Shown here piece after piece: positions 1-7,321 of a stretch of 22,577 nucleotides of DNA; within the stretch, counting starts at the first letter, position 1, and each line of letters begins with the position of its first letter. Where the stretch lies: NCBI GenBank assembly GCA_017550205.1, contig JAFZPS010000008.1:1-22577 (forward strand), written 5' to 3'. This stretch comes from Bacilli bacterium. GTDB taxonomy: Bacteria; Bacillota_I; Bacilli_A; RF39; UBA660. The notes beneath the pieces are model-generated. The model was not told the origin of the DNA. It did not search any database and saw only the letters and a program-made list of their open reading frames with translations. Both the position numbers and the translations under genes were made by a program.

Positions 1-1023
1 GCTAAAAGAATGAGTGAAGCTACAATGTTTCCTGCAAGTACTATTCATAGATTCTTAAAATGGCAAAAAGAACAAAATAGATTCCAAGTAAATGAATATA
101 ATAAAAGTAAAGTAGAATTTGTTATTATAGATGAAGCTAGTATGATAGATACTTATTTAATGGATAGTTTATTAAAAGGTCTATCAGTTAATTGTAAGAT
201 AATAGTAGTTGGTGATGATCATCAATTACCTTCAGTAGGACCAGGAGATGTACTCCATGATATTATTGAATCTGATATGTTAGAAGTAGTTAAATTAAAA
301 GATGAATATCGTCAGGATGAAGGAAGTAATATACTTAATTTGGCATATGATATTAGAAAGAAAACTATTAATGAAGATATATTTAATATTAAAGATGATC
401 TTACTTTTATTAGATGTTTAGATAGTGAAGTAATTACTAATATTATAGATATTTATAATACTTATAAAGACTTAGATTATCATGAACTACAAATATTAGT
501 TCCTATGTATAAAGGACTTAATGGAATAGATATTATTAATGATAAGATACAAGAATTATTTAATAAGAAATCTAGTAATAAAAAAGAAATTAGAGTAGGT
601 GAAGTTATCTTTAGAGAAGGAGATAAAGTAATACAACTTACTAATATGCCTGATGAAAATGTATATAATGGAGATATAGGAATTATAAGTGAAATAACTA
701 ATTCTAAAAAGAAAGAAATTAATATAGACTTTGATGGTAATGTAGTTAAATATACTCCAAGTAATTTTAATAATTTTAGATTAGCTTATGCTATTAGTAT
801 TCATAAATCACAAGGTAGTGAATTTGATGTAGTTATTATTCCTATAGTTAAAGGATATAATAAGATGTTATATCAAAAACTTATATATACAGCTGTTACT
901 AGAACTAAGAGTAAATTATATTTAATTGGAGATATTAATGCTTTAAAGTATTCAGCGAGTAATGATAGAGATGATAATAGAAGAACTACTATTAAAGATT
1001 ATTTAATTAATGGTATAAAATAA
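1..1023 (+). CDS. recD2: RecD2-type ATP-dependent DNA helicase, C-terminal part (5' end outside window)
   Basis: The reading frame is open from the first base (Ala-Lys-Arg before the first ATG), so this is the C-terminal part of a longer gene, not a protein starting at base 10. Superfamily-1 helicase motifs are visible in order: the Walker B segment VIIDEASMID, the motif III segment VGDDHQLPSVGPGD, the motif IV arginine in EYRQDEGSN, then AISIHKSQGSEFD (motif V) and YTAVTRTKSKLYLIGD (motif VI). This spacing and the HKSQGSEF signature fit the RecD/TraA group, and RecD2 is the form found in Bacillota that lack RecBC. RecD2 is a 5'-3' helicase with roles in repair and fork maintenance. Walker A and the N-terminal domain are not in the window. 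No terminator is obvious after the stop; the next gene starts 35 bp later. Confidence 0.88.
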   Translation, partial: AKRMSEATMFPASTIHRFLKWQKEQNRFQVNEYNKSKVEFVIIDEASMIDTYLMDSLLKGLSVNCKIIVVGDDHQLPSVGPGDVLHDIIESDMLEVVKLKDEYRQDEGSNILNLAYDIRKKTINEDIFNIKDDLTFIRCLDSEVITNIIDIYNTYKDLDYHELQILVPMYKGLNGIDIINDKIQELFNKKSSNKKEIRVGEVIFREGDKVIQLTNMPDENVYNGDIGIISEITNSKKKEINIDFDGNVVKYTPSNFNNFRLAYAISIHKSQGSEFDVVIIPIVKGYNKMLYQKLIYTAVTRTKSKLYLIGDINALKYSASNDRDDNRRTTIKDYLINGIK

Positions 1024-1057
1024 ATATTTTAATTCATAATAATACTGAGGTGATATT

Positions 1058-1195
1058 ATGAAACTAGCTATAGCTATGTTTATAGTTGGAGGATGTACTG
1101 TAGCGGGTTATATGTATTTAAAGAAACATCCAGATATTATGAAGCAAATGATGAATTTAGAAAAAAATATGATGTTAGATAAAGGTGTAGAATAA
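1058..1195 (+). CDS. 45-aa single-pass membrane peptide, unknown
   Basis: A short ORF with a good ribosome binding site (GAGGTG, 4 nt before the ATG). The product starts with a hydrophobic stretch (residues 2-20, with a Gly-Gly-Cys at 11-13) followed by a polar, Met-rich tail (KKHPDIMKQMMNLEKNMM). It looks like a small type I or signal-anchor membrane peptide. The GGC could be read as a lipobox-like element, but the usual Leu at -3 is absent, so I do not call a lipoprotein. It sits between the helicase gene and spoIVB, where B. subtilis has recN upstream of spoIVB. I do not recognise a family. Expression and function are unproven; the call rests on the ribosome binding site and the membrane-like composition. 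Confidence 0.6.
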   Translation: MKLAIAMFIVGGCTVAGYMYLKKHPDIMKQMMNLEKNMMLDKGVE

Positions 1196-1210
1196 TACAT
1201 CTTTTTCTAT

Positions 1211-1240
1211 GCATAAATTGTCGAAATATGGGGAATATAA
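1211..1240 (+). promoter_or_regulatory. Possible forespore (sigma-F/sigma-G type) promoter of spoIVB, with a 0A-box-like site inside
   Basis: GCATA (1211-1215) fits the -35 of sigma-F/sigma-G promoters and is followed after 15 bp by GGGAATATAA (1231-1240), which fits 9 of 10 positions of the sigma-F -10 consensus as I recall it. spoIVB is a forespore gene in B. subtilis, which supports the call. Between the two elements lies TTGTCGAAA (1218-1226), an exact match to the Spo0A box core TGTCGAA. A caveat: a start site 6-7 nt after the -10 would fall at the ribosome binding site (1245-1250), leaving almost no leader. In such AT-rich DNA chance matches are common. Confidence 0.4.
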
Positions 1241-1255
1241 TATTGAGGTGTATGT

Positions 1256-2224
1256 ATGAAGAAATTTATTCTTATTTTTATATTATTAGTATTTCCTATA
1301 AATGTATTTGCTTATTCTAATAAGTTAATAGTAGGAGGAGAAACTATTGGGATAGAAGTTCATTCTAATGGTGTTTATGTAGTAGGATTTTATCCTGTTA
1401 ATGGTAAAAATATAGGAGAAGAATCAGGTTTTATGATAGGTGATATTATTAAGAAAATTAATGGTATAGATGTATCTTCTATTAATAATCTTAATAGTAT
1501 ATTAGATAGTGATTCTTTATATAAATTTAGTATTATTCGTAATGGTAAATCTTTAATAATATCTATGCAATTGGAAGAAGAAAATAATATTTTAAAAACA
1601 GGTTTATATGTTAAAGATACTATTAATGGTATAGGTACTTTATCTTATATAGATCCAGAAACCAATATATTTGGTTCACTTGGTCATGAAATACTTGAAA
1701 GTAAGAGTTATTCTAAATTTGAGATAGGTGATGGGAGTATTTATTCATCTACAGTTAATAATATAAGAAAAAGTACTAATGGTAATACTGGAGAGAAAAA
1801 GGCTATTATAAATAAATCTAATGAGATAGGCAGCATTATAATAAATGAAGAAACAGGTATATATGGTAAATATAGGGATAATTATTCTAATAGAGAAATG
1901 TTAGAAGTAGGGGATGTATCTTCTATAAAGAAGGGAGAAGCTTATATTAAAACAGTAATATCTGAGAATGATATAAAAGATTATTCTATTAATATTTTAA
2001 ATATAGATGAGAGTAATAGTACTAAGAATATTTTATTTGAAATTACTGATAAAAACTTATTAAAAATTACTGGTGGTATAGTTCAAGGTATGAGTGGTTC
2101 TCCTATAATTCAAAATAATAAAATTATAGGAGTAGTTAATTATGTTATAGTTGATGATACTAAGAGAGGTTATGGTATATTTATTACTAAAATGTTAGAA
2201 GAAGGGGATAAGATAGTTTCTTAA
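1256..2224 (+). CDS. spoIVB: SpoIVB, sporulation signalling serine peptidase (family S55)
   Basis: SpoIVB is secreted from the forespore into the space between forespore and mother cell, where it cleaves SpoIVFA and so triggers processing of pro-sigma-K. Residues 1-19 are a signal/anchor segment. Residues 24-46 carry the conserved GGETIGIEV...GVYVVGF start of the family, and residues 40-105 form a PDZ domain (ESGFMIGDIIKKINGIDV). The S55 peptidase domain follows: catalytic His144 in FGSLGHEI and Ser280 in GGIVQGMSGSPI. The DDTKRGYGIFI end is also family-typical. At 322 aa it is clearly shorter than the B. subtilis protein (about 425 aa), mostly because the N-terminal linker is reduced. The ATG at 1256 follows GAGGTG; an ATG at 1252 is out of frame. 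See the putative forespore promoter upstream. Confidence 0.93.
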   Translation: MKKFILIFILLVFPINVFAYSNKLIVGGETIGIEVHSNGVYVVGFYPVNGKNIGEESGFMIGDIIKKINGIDVSSINNLNSILDSDSLYKFSIIRNGKSLIISMQLEEENNILKTGLYVKDTINGIGTLSYIDPETNIFGSLGHEILESKSYSKFEIGDGSIYSSTVNNIRKSTNGNTGEKKAIINKSNEIGSIIINEETGIYGKYRDNYSNREMLEVGDVSSIKKGEAYIKTVISENDIKDYSINILNIDESNSTKNILFEITDKNLLKITGGIVQGMSGSPIIQNNKIIGVVNYVIVDDTKRGYGIFITKMLEEGDKIVS

Positions 2225-2234
2225 CTCTTTTTTA

Positions 2235-2262
2235 TTGTATTTATTTATATTTATGATAAAAT
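2235..2262 (+). promoter_or_regulatory. Probable sigma-A promoter for the 106-aa membrane protein
   Basis: TTGTAT (2235-2240), a 16-bp spacer and TAAAAT (2257-2262), with a TG one base before the -10 (extended -10). The expected start lies near 2269, about 15 nt before the ATG at 2284. Confidence 0.45.
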
Positions 2263-2283
2263 ATAATTAGAGTAGGTGGTTAT

Positions 2284-2604
2284 ATGTATATTGATTTAAT
2301 AGTATTAATTATATTAGTTATACTTGTTTTAATGTTTTTTAAGAGATTTTCATCATTTGTATTTTTAATGGCAATAATAGAAGTTACTTTACGAATAGCT
2401 GCATTTCTTAAGAATAATCTTGGTGTAAAGAGTATTAGAAATGCTATTAGTAAGTATTTACCTGAGAGTATGTTTGATATTATTAATAGATATACTGAGA
2501 ATGGATCATTCTTCAATATGGCTCTTAAATGGGCATTTGTAGTTATAATGATTTTCTTCTTAGTATATATAGTTAAAATATTTATTAAAAAGAAAAAAAT
2601 ATAA
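2284..2604 (+). CDS. 106-aa membrane protein of unknown function between spoIVB and spoIIGA
   Basis: Three hydrophobic stretches are visible: residues 4-20 (LIVLIILVILVLMFF), about 24-42, and 80-100 (a long Val/Ile/Phe helix before the basic KKKKI tail). Between helices 2 and 3 lies a polar, possibly amphipathic segment (NNLGVKSIRNAISKYLPESM). The gene has AGGTGG upstream, its own promoter-like sequence and a strong terminator starting at the stop codon, so it seems to be a single-gene unit. Its position between spoIVB and spoIIGA hints at a sporulation role, but that is only guilt by association. The opposite strand has an ORF of similar length (2280-2612), which lacks a good start region and is an AT-rich shadow. 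I do not recognise the family. Confidence 0.7.
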   Translation: MYIDLIVLIILVILVLMFFKRFSSFVFLMAIIEVTLRIAAFLKNNLGVKSIRNAISKYLPESMFDIINRYTENGSFFNMALKWAFVVIMIFFLVYIVKIFIKKKKI

Positions 2605-2627
2605 AACGACAATTTAGTCGTTTTTTT
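2603..2627 (+). terminator. Rho-independent terminator after the 106-aa membrane protein
   Basis: Stem AAAACGAC / GTCGTTTT with a 6-nt loop (AATTTA), followed by a T run. It begins inside the stop codon of the 106-aa gene and separates it from spoIIGA. Confidence 0.85.
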
Positions 2628-2653
2628 ATTTATATAATTCTTTTGGTGATAAT

Positions 2654-3367
2654 GTGAAAGTATATATAGAAGAGGTATTTATATTAAATTTTTTATTAGA
2701 TTTTATGATACTTTATGGTACTAAGAGAATATTAAAAAGAAATAATAAATTAATAAGAGTAGTAATAGGAAGTATAATAGGTAGTTTTACTACTTTTTTA
2801 TTATTTATAAATATTAATAGTTTTATATTACTTATTTTAAAATTATTAATAAGTATTATTTTAATAATAATAGTATTTGGATTTAGAAATATTATTAAGA
2901 ATATAATATATTTCTATTTACTTAGTATTATTATTGGAGGTAGTGCTTATTTATTAAATATTAATAATGTTTTTTTCTTAATAATTAGTAGTTTTATTGT
3001 AATTAGTATTTTAATAAAAGAGTTTTTATCTTATAAAGAAACATTTATTAATAAGTATCTAGTTACTATTATTATTAATAAGAAAAAGTATTTATTAGAA
3101 GGGTTTATTGATACTGGTAATAGATTAGTAGATCCTATTAGTAAGAAAAGTATTGTATTAGTTAATTTAAATATAGATAGTGATAGATTTATATATGTTC
3201 CTTATAAAGCATTAAATTGTAATGGAATAATTAAATGTATTAAACCAGATAAAGTACTTATAAATGATCATGTATTTGATTGTTTAATAGGTATTTCTAA
3301 AGATAAATTTAATATAGAAGAAAATTGTATATTACCAAATAAATTAAAGGAGGAATTATGTTTATAA
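2654..3367 (+). CDS. spoIIGA: SpoIIGA, membrane aspartic protease that processes pro-sigma-E
   Basis: SpoIIGA sits in the sporulation septum and cuts the pro-sequence off pro-sigma-E in the mother cell when the forespore sends the SpoIIR signal. The N-terminal ~125 residues are highly hydrophobic with about five transmembrane helices. The cytoplasmic C-terminal domain carries the aspartic-protease motif GFIDTGNRLVDP with catalytic Asp153. At 237 aa it is shorter than the B. subtilis protein (about 309 aa). The start is GTG at 2654 with GGTGAT just upstream; the overlapping ATG at 2652 runs straight into TGA. The last 10 nt overlap sigE, the arrangement conserved in spore formers. Only about 26 bp separate the upstream terminator from the start, containing a TATAAT at 2633-2638. 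I saw no Spo0A box directly upstream. Confidence 0.93.
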   Translation: MKVYIEEVFILNFLLDFMILYGTKRILKRNNKLIRVVIGSIIGSFTTFLLFININSFILLILKLLISIILIIIVFGFRNIIKNIIYFYLLSIIIGGSAYLLNINNVFFLIISSFIVISILIKEFLSYKETFINKYLVTIIINKKKYLLEGFIDTGNRLVDPISKKSIVLVNLNIDSDRFIYVPYKALNCNGIIKCIKPDKVLINDHVFDCLIGISKDKFNIEENCILPNKLKEELCL

Positions 3368-4044
3368 TAAAGTTTCTAAAAAGACTATTTTTTAAAGTAT
3401 GTAGTTGTTTTTATGTAGGAGCTACTGATATTTTACCAGAACCACTTTCAAGAGAAGAGGAAGATTACTATGTTAAATTAAAAGATGATGGAGATATAAA
3501 AGCTAAAGATAAATTGATTGAACATAATCTTAGATTAGTAGTATTCTTAGCTAAAAAATATGAAAATACTGGAGTAGATTTAGAAGATTTAGTAAGTATA
3601 GGTTCTATTGGTTTAATTAAAGCTATTAATACTTTTTCAAGTAACAAGAATATAAAATTAGCGACATATGCATCTAGATGTATAGATAATGAAATATTAA
3701 TGTATTTAAGAAAAACAAAGAAAGTAAAATGTGAAGTTAGTATAGATCAAGCACTTTCATTAGACTCAGATGGTAATGAATTACACTTGGAGGATATAAT
3801 TGGAACTCCAAAGGATGAAATAACTAAGTCACTTGAAAAGGAGGATGATAAAGACTTAATGATTAGAGAAATACTTAGATTAAGACCTAGAGATAGAGAA
3901 ATTATGATACTTAGATATGGATTATTAGGAAGTGAAGAGTTTACTCAAAAAGAAGTAGCTGAAAAATTGGGTATTTCTCAGAGTTATATATCTCGTATAG
4001 AAAAGAAAGTTATTAGAAGATTAAAACTACTTATTAATACATAA
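3358..4044 (+). CDS. sigE: Sporulation sigma factor sigma-E (pro-sigma-E)
   Basis: Sigma-E is the early mother-cell sigma factor. The sequence follows the family closely: region 2 with HNLRLVVFLAKKYENTG, the core-binding/-10 region ATYASRCIDNEILMYLR, and region 4.2 helix-turn-helix VAEKLGISQSYISRIEKK. The first ~19 residues are a basic/hydrophobic pro-sequence; by alignment with B. subtilis the cut site should lie near the FY-VG junction (residues 19-20), so the pro-sequence is shorter than the 27-residue one of B. subtilis. The gene overlaps spoIIGA by 10 nt and its ribosome binding site (AAGGAGG) lies inside the spoIIGA coding sequence, implying translational coupling. sigG, often the next gene downstream, is not here: a terminator and a convergent gene follow instead. 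Confidence 0.96.
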   Translation: MFIIKFLKRLFFKVCSCFYVGATDILPEPLSREEEDYYVKLKDDGDIKAKDKLIEHNLRLVVFLAKKYENTGVDLEDLVSIGSIGLIKAINTFSSNKNIKLATYASRCIDNEILMYLRKTKKVKCEVSIDQALSLDSDGNELHLEDIIGTPKDEITKSLEKEDDKDLMIREILRLRPRDREIMILRYGLLGSEEFTQKEVAEKLGISQSYISRIEKKVIRRLKLLINT

Positions 4045-4069
4045 AAAAAGATGCTTATGCATCTTTTTC
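4045..4069. terminator. Bidirectional terminator between sigE and yigZ
   Basis: Stem AAAAAGATGC / GCATCTTTTT with a 4-nt loop. It has T runs on both strands and serves the convergent sigE (+) and YigZ-family (-) genes; the stop codon of the latter is in the loop. Confidence 0.85.
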
Positions 4070-4624
4070 TATGTATATTTCTTCTAATACTTCATAGTTT
4101 TTTAGTTTATTAATATTTTCTTTAGAAATATTAGCTATATAAGTAATTTTATCATTGAATTGTTTTTCTAGGATGTTATTATCTCCTATAATATAGTTTA
4201 TTTGTTTTTCTTCAGGATAATCAAAAGTTATTTTTATTTTATATCCTTCTTCTAGATTAATAAATTCTTCTTTCTTTAGTGATTCTGTAACGGATTTAGT
4301 ATAGGCTCTTACTAAGCCTCCAGCACCTAGTTTTATTCCTCCAAAATATCTTACTGTGATAACTAAAATATTATTTAATTCTTCTTTTTCTAGTACATTT
4401 AACATAGGACGACCAGCGGTACCACTTGGTTCATTATCATCAGAAGAATAACCATTATTATTATAAATATAAGCATATGTATGATGAGTTGCTTTTGGAT
4501 GTAGTTCTTTTATTTCATTTAAATATTTACTAATATCGTTATTATTTAATCTATAAATATAAGTAATAAATCTTGAATTTTTTATTATAATTTCATTATT
4601 TATATTTTCTTTTACGGTTTTCAT
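4055..4624 (-). CDS. yigZ: YigZ/IMPACT (UPF0029) family protein
   Basis: About 189 aa, the normal length for the family (YvyE in B. subtilis, YigZ in E. coli). The N-terminal IMPACT-like domain shows its signatures: KATHHTYAYI, SSDDNEPSGTAGRPML and VRYFGGIKLGAGGLVRAY; the C-terminal ~60 residues form the small second domain. The family is widespread and has been linked to translation control by similarity to eukaryotic IMPACT, but the bacterial role is not settled. The frame is open to a TTG at 4627, only 2 nt after the AGGTG ribosome binding site; the ATG at 4624 has a proper 5-nt spacing and is the better start. The gene is convergent with sigE and divergent from the AI-2E-family gene, with a 67-bp AT-rich gap holding TATAAT on each strand (4641-4646 on the minus, 4668-4673 on the plus) but only weak -35 boxes. 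Confidence 0.9.
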   Translation of the reverse strand: MKTVKENINNEIIIKNSRFITYIYRLNNNDISKYLNEIKELHPKATHHTYAYIYNNNGYSSDDNEPSGTAGRPMLNVLEKEELNNILVITVRYFGGIKLGAGGLVRAYTKSVTESLKKEEFINLEEGYKIKITFDYPEEKQINYIIGDNNILEKQFNDKITYIANISKENINKLKNYEVLEEIYIEKDA

Positions 4625-4691
4625 CAAATCACCTATAATTATTATACAATATATTTATAAATAGTGTTATAATAATTAATGAGGTGAGTAT

Positions 4692-5894
4692 ATGTTTAAG
4701 AAGTCTAAAGATAAAGATATTGATATTACTAGTTTAAATCAGATTTTAAAAACAGGTAAAAGAATAATTAATATTGGTTATTTTATGGCTATTATAGCTG
4801 TTATATTACTATGTACATATTTATTAAAAGAATGGAAAATACTAGGTTATATTGGTGAATTTTTAAAGGTTATATCTCCAATATTTATTGGGTTTATAAT
4901 AGCGTGGTTTTTTGATCCTATGGTTACTTGGTTACAAAAGAAGAAAATACCTAGATTAGTGGGATGTATATTAGTTTATTTATTAATGATAGGGGTACTT
5001 GCTTTAATTATATATTTATTAGTACCAGCATTAATTTCACAAGTTAAAGATTTTGTTAATGCAGCACCATCTATATTTAATGAGATTACTGAGTTTATTG
5101 TTGGTGTTATTAAGAGATTTGATCTTAATGGTATGATTAATATTAAGACTGTTAAAACTACTTTAACTACTACTGTTACTGAGTATGGTATAAGAATAGG
5201 ATCTGAAATGCCTGAATATTTATTTAAACTTGGCAAGGTTATTGTTAGTTTTGGATTAAATTTTGTTTTAGGTTTAATGATTGGATTCTATTTATTATTT
5301 GATTTTGAAAGAGCAAATAAAGCTTTATATAAGATTATTCCAACAAGTTGGAAATCTGGATATAAGGAATTAACTAATAGAATTAATACTTCTTTAAGAA
5401 GTTATGTACAAGGTGTATTAATAGTAATGACACTTGTATTTATTACTCAAAGTATAGGCCTTACAATAGCAGGAATGAAAGCACCAATATTATTTGCATT
5501 ATTCTGTGCAGTTACTGATGTTATTCCATATTTTGGACCATATATTGGGGCAATACCTGCAGTAATAGTTGGATTTACTATTAGTCCTATTACTGGAATA
5601 TGTGTAATTATTTCTATATTAGTAGTTCAATTATTAGAGAATAATTTCTATCAACCATTAATTATGGGTCATACTATGAAATTACATCCAGTTACTATTA
5701 TGGTTGGATTATTAGTATTTGAACATTTCTTTGGAATAATTGGTATGATTATTGCTACTCCATGTATTGCATGTATTAAAGTAATTTTACTATTTATTTT
5801 AGAAGAAACAGGATGGATTAAATACTTAAAAGGCGAAAAGAAAAAAGATAATGAAATAGAAGTAGTAGAATTAAAAAAAGTAAAGAAAAAATAG
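4692..5894 (+). CDS. AI-2E family transporter (PerM/YtvI-type permease)
   Basis: A 400-aa polytopic membrane protein with roughly eight hydrophobic segments. Family marks are the segment DVIPYFGPYIGAIPAVIVG (about residues 275-293) and QLLENNFYQPLIMGHTMKLHP (about 315-335), plus a long soluble/amphipathic stretch in the middle (about residues 120-190). The family was named for autoinducer-2 exporters, but many members are of unknown substrate and some are sodium/proton antiporter-like; the sequence here does not decide. The C-terminus is a highly charged Lys/Glu tail. GAGGTGAG precedes the ATG. I see no hairpin terminator; the promoter of the following T-box operon begins one base after the stop codon. 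Confidence 0.88.
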   Translation: MFKKSKDKDIDITSLNQILKTGKRIINIGYFMAIIAVILLCTYLLKEWKILGYIGEFLKVISPIFIGFIIAWFFDPMVTWLQKKKIPRLVGCILVYLLMIGVLALIIYLLVPALISQVKDFVNAAPSIFNEITEFIVGVIKRFDLNGMINIKTVKTTLTTTVTEYGIRIGSEMPEYLFKLGKVIVSFGLNFVLGLMIGFYLLFDFERANKALYKIIPTSWKSGYKELTNRINTSLRSYVQGVLIVMTLVFITQSIGLTIAGMKAPILFALFCAVTDVIPYFGPYIGAIPAVIVGFTISPITGICVIISILVVQLLENNFYQPLIMGHTMKLHPVTIMVGLLVFEHFFGIIGMIIATPCIACIKVILLFILEETGWIKYLKGEKKKDNEIEVVELKKVKKK

Positions 5895-5923
5895 TTGAAT
5901 AAATTATACATTTTTGTTAAAAT
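5895..5923 (+). promoter_or_regulatory. Sigma-A promoter of the alanine T-box operon
   Basis: TTGAAT (5895-5900), exactly 17 bp, TAAAAT (5918-5923). It begins immediately after the stop codon of the AI-2E-family gene. Expected start about 5930. Confidence 0.75.
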
Positions 5924-5929
5924 ATAAGT

Positions 5930-6113
5930 GAATAAATGTTGATGGAAGAAAAGTATAAATATGATTTATTATAGAGAGACTTTGATTGGTGGAAAAAGTT
6001 ATAATAGTATTTAGAAAGCTACTTCTTAAGTTTATCGGGGGATCCCGTTATCAAAAAGAGTAAATGAAAGGATGGTACCGTCTATTATTAGACTCCTTAT
6101 ACCATCTTTTTTT
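5930..6113 (+). promoter_or_regulatory. T-box riboswitch, predicted alanine-specific (specifier GCT)
   Basis: Stem I hallmarks are present: AGAGAGA (5985-5991), GGTGGAAAAAG (about 5989-6000) and a stem I 3' side GAAAGCTACTTCTT in which GCT (6018-6020) followed by A is in the specifier position; ACTTCTT pairs back to AAGAAAAGT upstream. The conserved T-box AAAGGATGGTACCG is at 6067-6080, with the TGGT bulge (6073-6076) that pairs with the tRNA acceptor end. A competing terminator follows: GATGGTA (6071-6077) with TACCATC (6100-6106), an inner GTCTA/TAGAC stem (6080-6084/6089-6093), and a T run to 6113. Uncharged tRNA-Ala should stabilise the antiterminator and allow transcription of the downstream genes, which include alaS. 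Codon assignment is supported by alaS; AGC or CTA in neighbouring registers are less likely. Confidence 0.9.
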
Positions 6114-6128
6114 GTTTAAGGAGGAAAT

Positions 6129-6671
6129 ATGAAAATATTTGTTATTGGTGGGTGTGCTCAAAGTGGTAAAAGTACTTTTGGTAATTTACTAAAAGAAGAA
6201 TTAAAGGATTATGGTTATAAACCATGTGTTATGCAAATAACTAGTCCTTTATATGATTATGCAGAAAATTATTTTAATTATGATCCTAATAGAGATCCTA
6301 AACCTAGAGAGTTTTTACAAAAAATGGGTATTGAGATTATAAAAGAAAAACTAGGTAAGAAAGATTTCTTATTAAATAGATTATATGAAGATATAGAGAT
6401 ACTTAGTAATTTCTTTGATGTATTTATTATTACTGATGCTAGACTTATACATGAAATTTTAAGTATAAAGGCTAAATATGATGATGTAGTATCAATTAAA
6501 TTAGTTAGAAAAGATTATGATAATAAATTAACTGAAGAAGAAAAAAATCATATTACTGAGACAGAAATATCTATGTATAATGATTTTGATTATATTGTTT
6601 ATAATAATGGAATAGATAGTTTAAAAGAAGAAGTAGTAGAGATTATTCATAATACTGAGATGGAGGGATAA
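6129..6671 (+). CDS. P-loop kinase, deoxynucleoside-monophosphate-kinase-like
   Basis: A 180-aa P-loop protein: Walker A GGCAQSGKST at residues 7-16, then a lid/NMP-binding-like middle with REFLQKMGIEIIKEKLG, a TDARLIHEI segment (about residue 103) and the C-terminal EEEKNHITETEISMYNDFDY plus IVYNNG. This pattern resembles the dNMP-kinase family known from phages and from bacterial genomes (NHITETA...DFDYVI-NNG), which phosphorylates deoxynucleoside monophosphates; dephospho-CoA kinase is a more distant alternative. It is the first gene after the alanine T-box and ends 2 nt before cmk, which also converts nucleoside monophosphates. The ribosome binding site is AAGGAGG. Substrate is inferred only. 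Confidence 0.7.
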   Translation: MKIFVIGGCAQSGKSTFGNLLKEELKDYGYKPCVMQITSPLYDYAENYFNYDPNRDPKPREFLQKMGIEIIKEKLGKKDFLLNRLYEDIEILSNFFDVFIITDARLIHEILSIKAKYDDVVSIKLVRKDYDNKLTEEEKNHITETEISMYNDFDYIVYNNGIDSLKEEVVEIIHNTEMEG

Positions 6672-6673
6672 TA

Positions 6674-7321
6674 ATGGTTATTGCGATAGATGGACCTGCT
6701 GGTGCTGGTAAGGGTACTATTGCTAAATTAGTAGCTGAAAAACTAAATTTAGTATATATAGATACTGGCGCAATGTATCGTTCAGTTGCTCTACAAGCTA
6801 TAAGAGAAAATATAGTAGATGATAAAGATAAGATAATTGAAATGACTAAGAGAATAGATATTAGATTTGATGAAGCTGGTAAAACTTATTTAAATGATGA
6901 AGATGTATCAGAATTAATTAGAAGTAAAGAAGTTACTAGTATAGTAAGTGGTATATCTAGTATTGTTCCTGTTCGTGAAGAAATGGTTAATCAGCAGAGA
7001 AAATTAGCAGATAATTTAAATGTAATTATGGAAGGAAGAGATATTACTACTGTAGTATTACCTAATGCAGATTTTAAAATTTATTTAGATGCTAGTGTAG
7101 AAGAAAGAACTAATAGAAGAGTAAAGCAAAATAAAGAAAAAGGAATTTTTTCAGATTATGAAGAAATTAAAAAGAGTATAGAAGAACGTGACTATAATGA
7201 TATGCATAAAGAAGTAGGATCTCTTACTAGGACAGATGATCAAATATATATAGATTCTACTAATATGCAAAAAGAAGAAGTAGTTGATTTTATAATAAAA
7301 AGAGTAGGTGAAGTAAAATGA
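6674..7321 (+). CDS. cmk: Cytidylate kinase
   Basis: Converts CMP and dCMP to the diphosphates using ATP. The 215-aa length and the sequence are typical: P-loop IDGPAGAGKGT (residues 5-15), VYIDTGAMYRSVALQAI, the NMP-binding region, VIMEGRDITTVVLPNADFK (about residues 116-134) and the lid RDYNDMHKEVGSLTRTDDQ with its terminal IDSTNM. The gene starts 2 nt after the dNMP-kinase-like gene and its TGA stop overlaps the alaS ATG (ATGA), showing translational coupling. The usual Bacillota neighbours of cmk (rpsA, plsC, der) are absent here; instead it lies under the alanine T-box. Confidence 0.96.
   Translation: MVIAIDGPAGAGKGTIAKLVAEKLNLVYIDTGAMYRSVALQAIRENIVDDKDKIIEMTKRIDIRFDEAGKTYLNDEDVSELIRSKEVTSIVSGISSIVPVREEMVNQQRKLADNLNVIMEGRDITTVVLPNADFKIYLDASVEERTNRRVKQNKEKGIFSDYEEIKKSIEERDYNDMHKEVGSLTRTDDQIYIDSTNMQKEEVVDFIIKRVGEVK

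Noticed and set aside
2280..2612. 110-aa ORF on the minus strand opposite the 106-aa membrane protein
   Set aside because: It lies across a clear plus-strand gene with promoter, ribosome binding site and terminator, has no ribosome binding site of its own, and its hydrophobic composition mirrors the gene opposite.
4976..5236. Minus-strand ORF inside the AI-2E-family gene (and another at 5669-5911)
   Set aside because: Antisense shadows of a well-supported membrane protein gene in AT-rich DNA; no translation signals.
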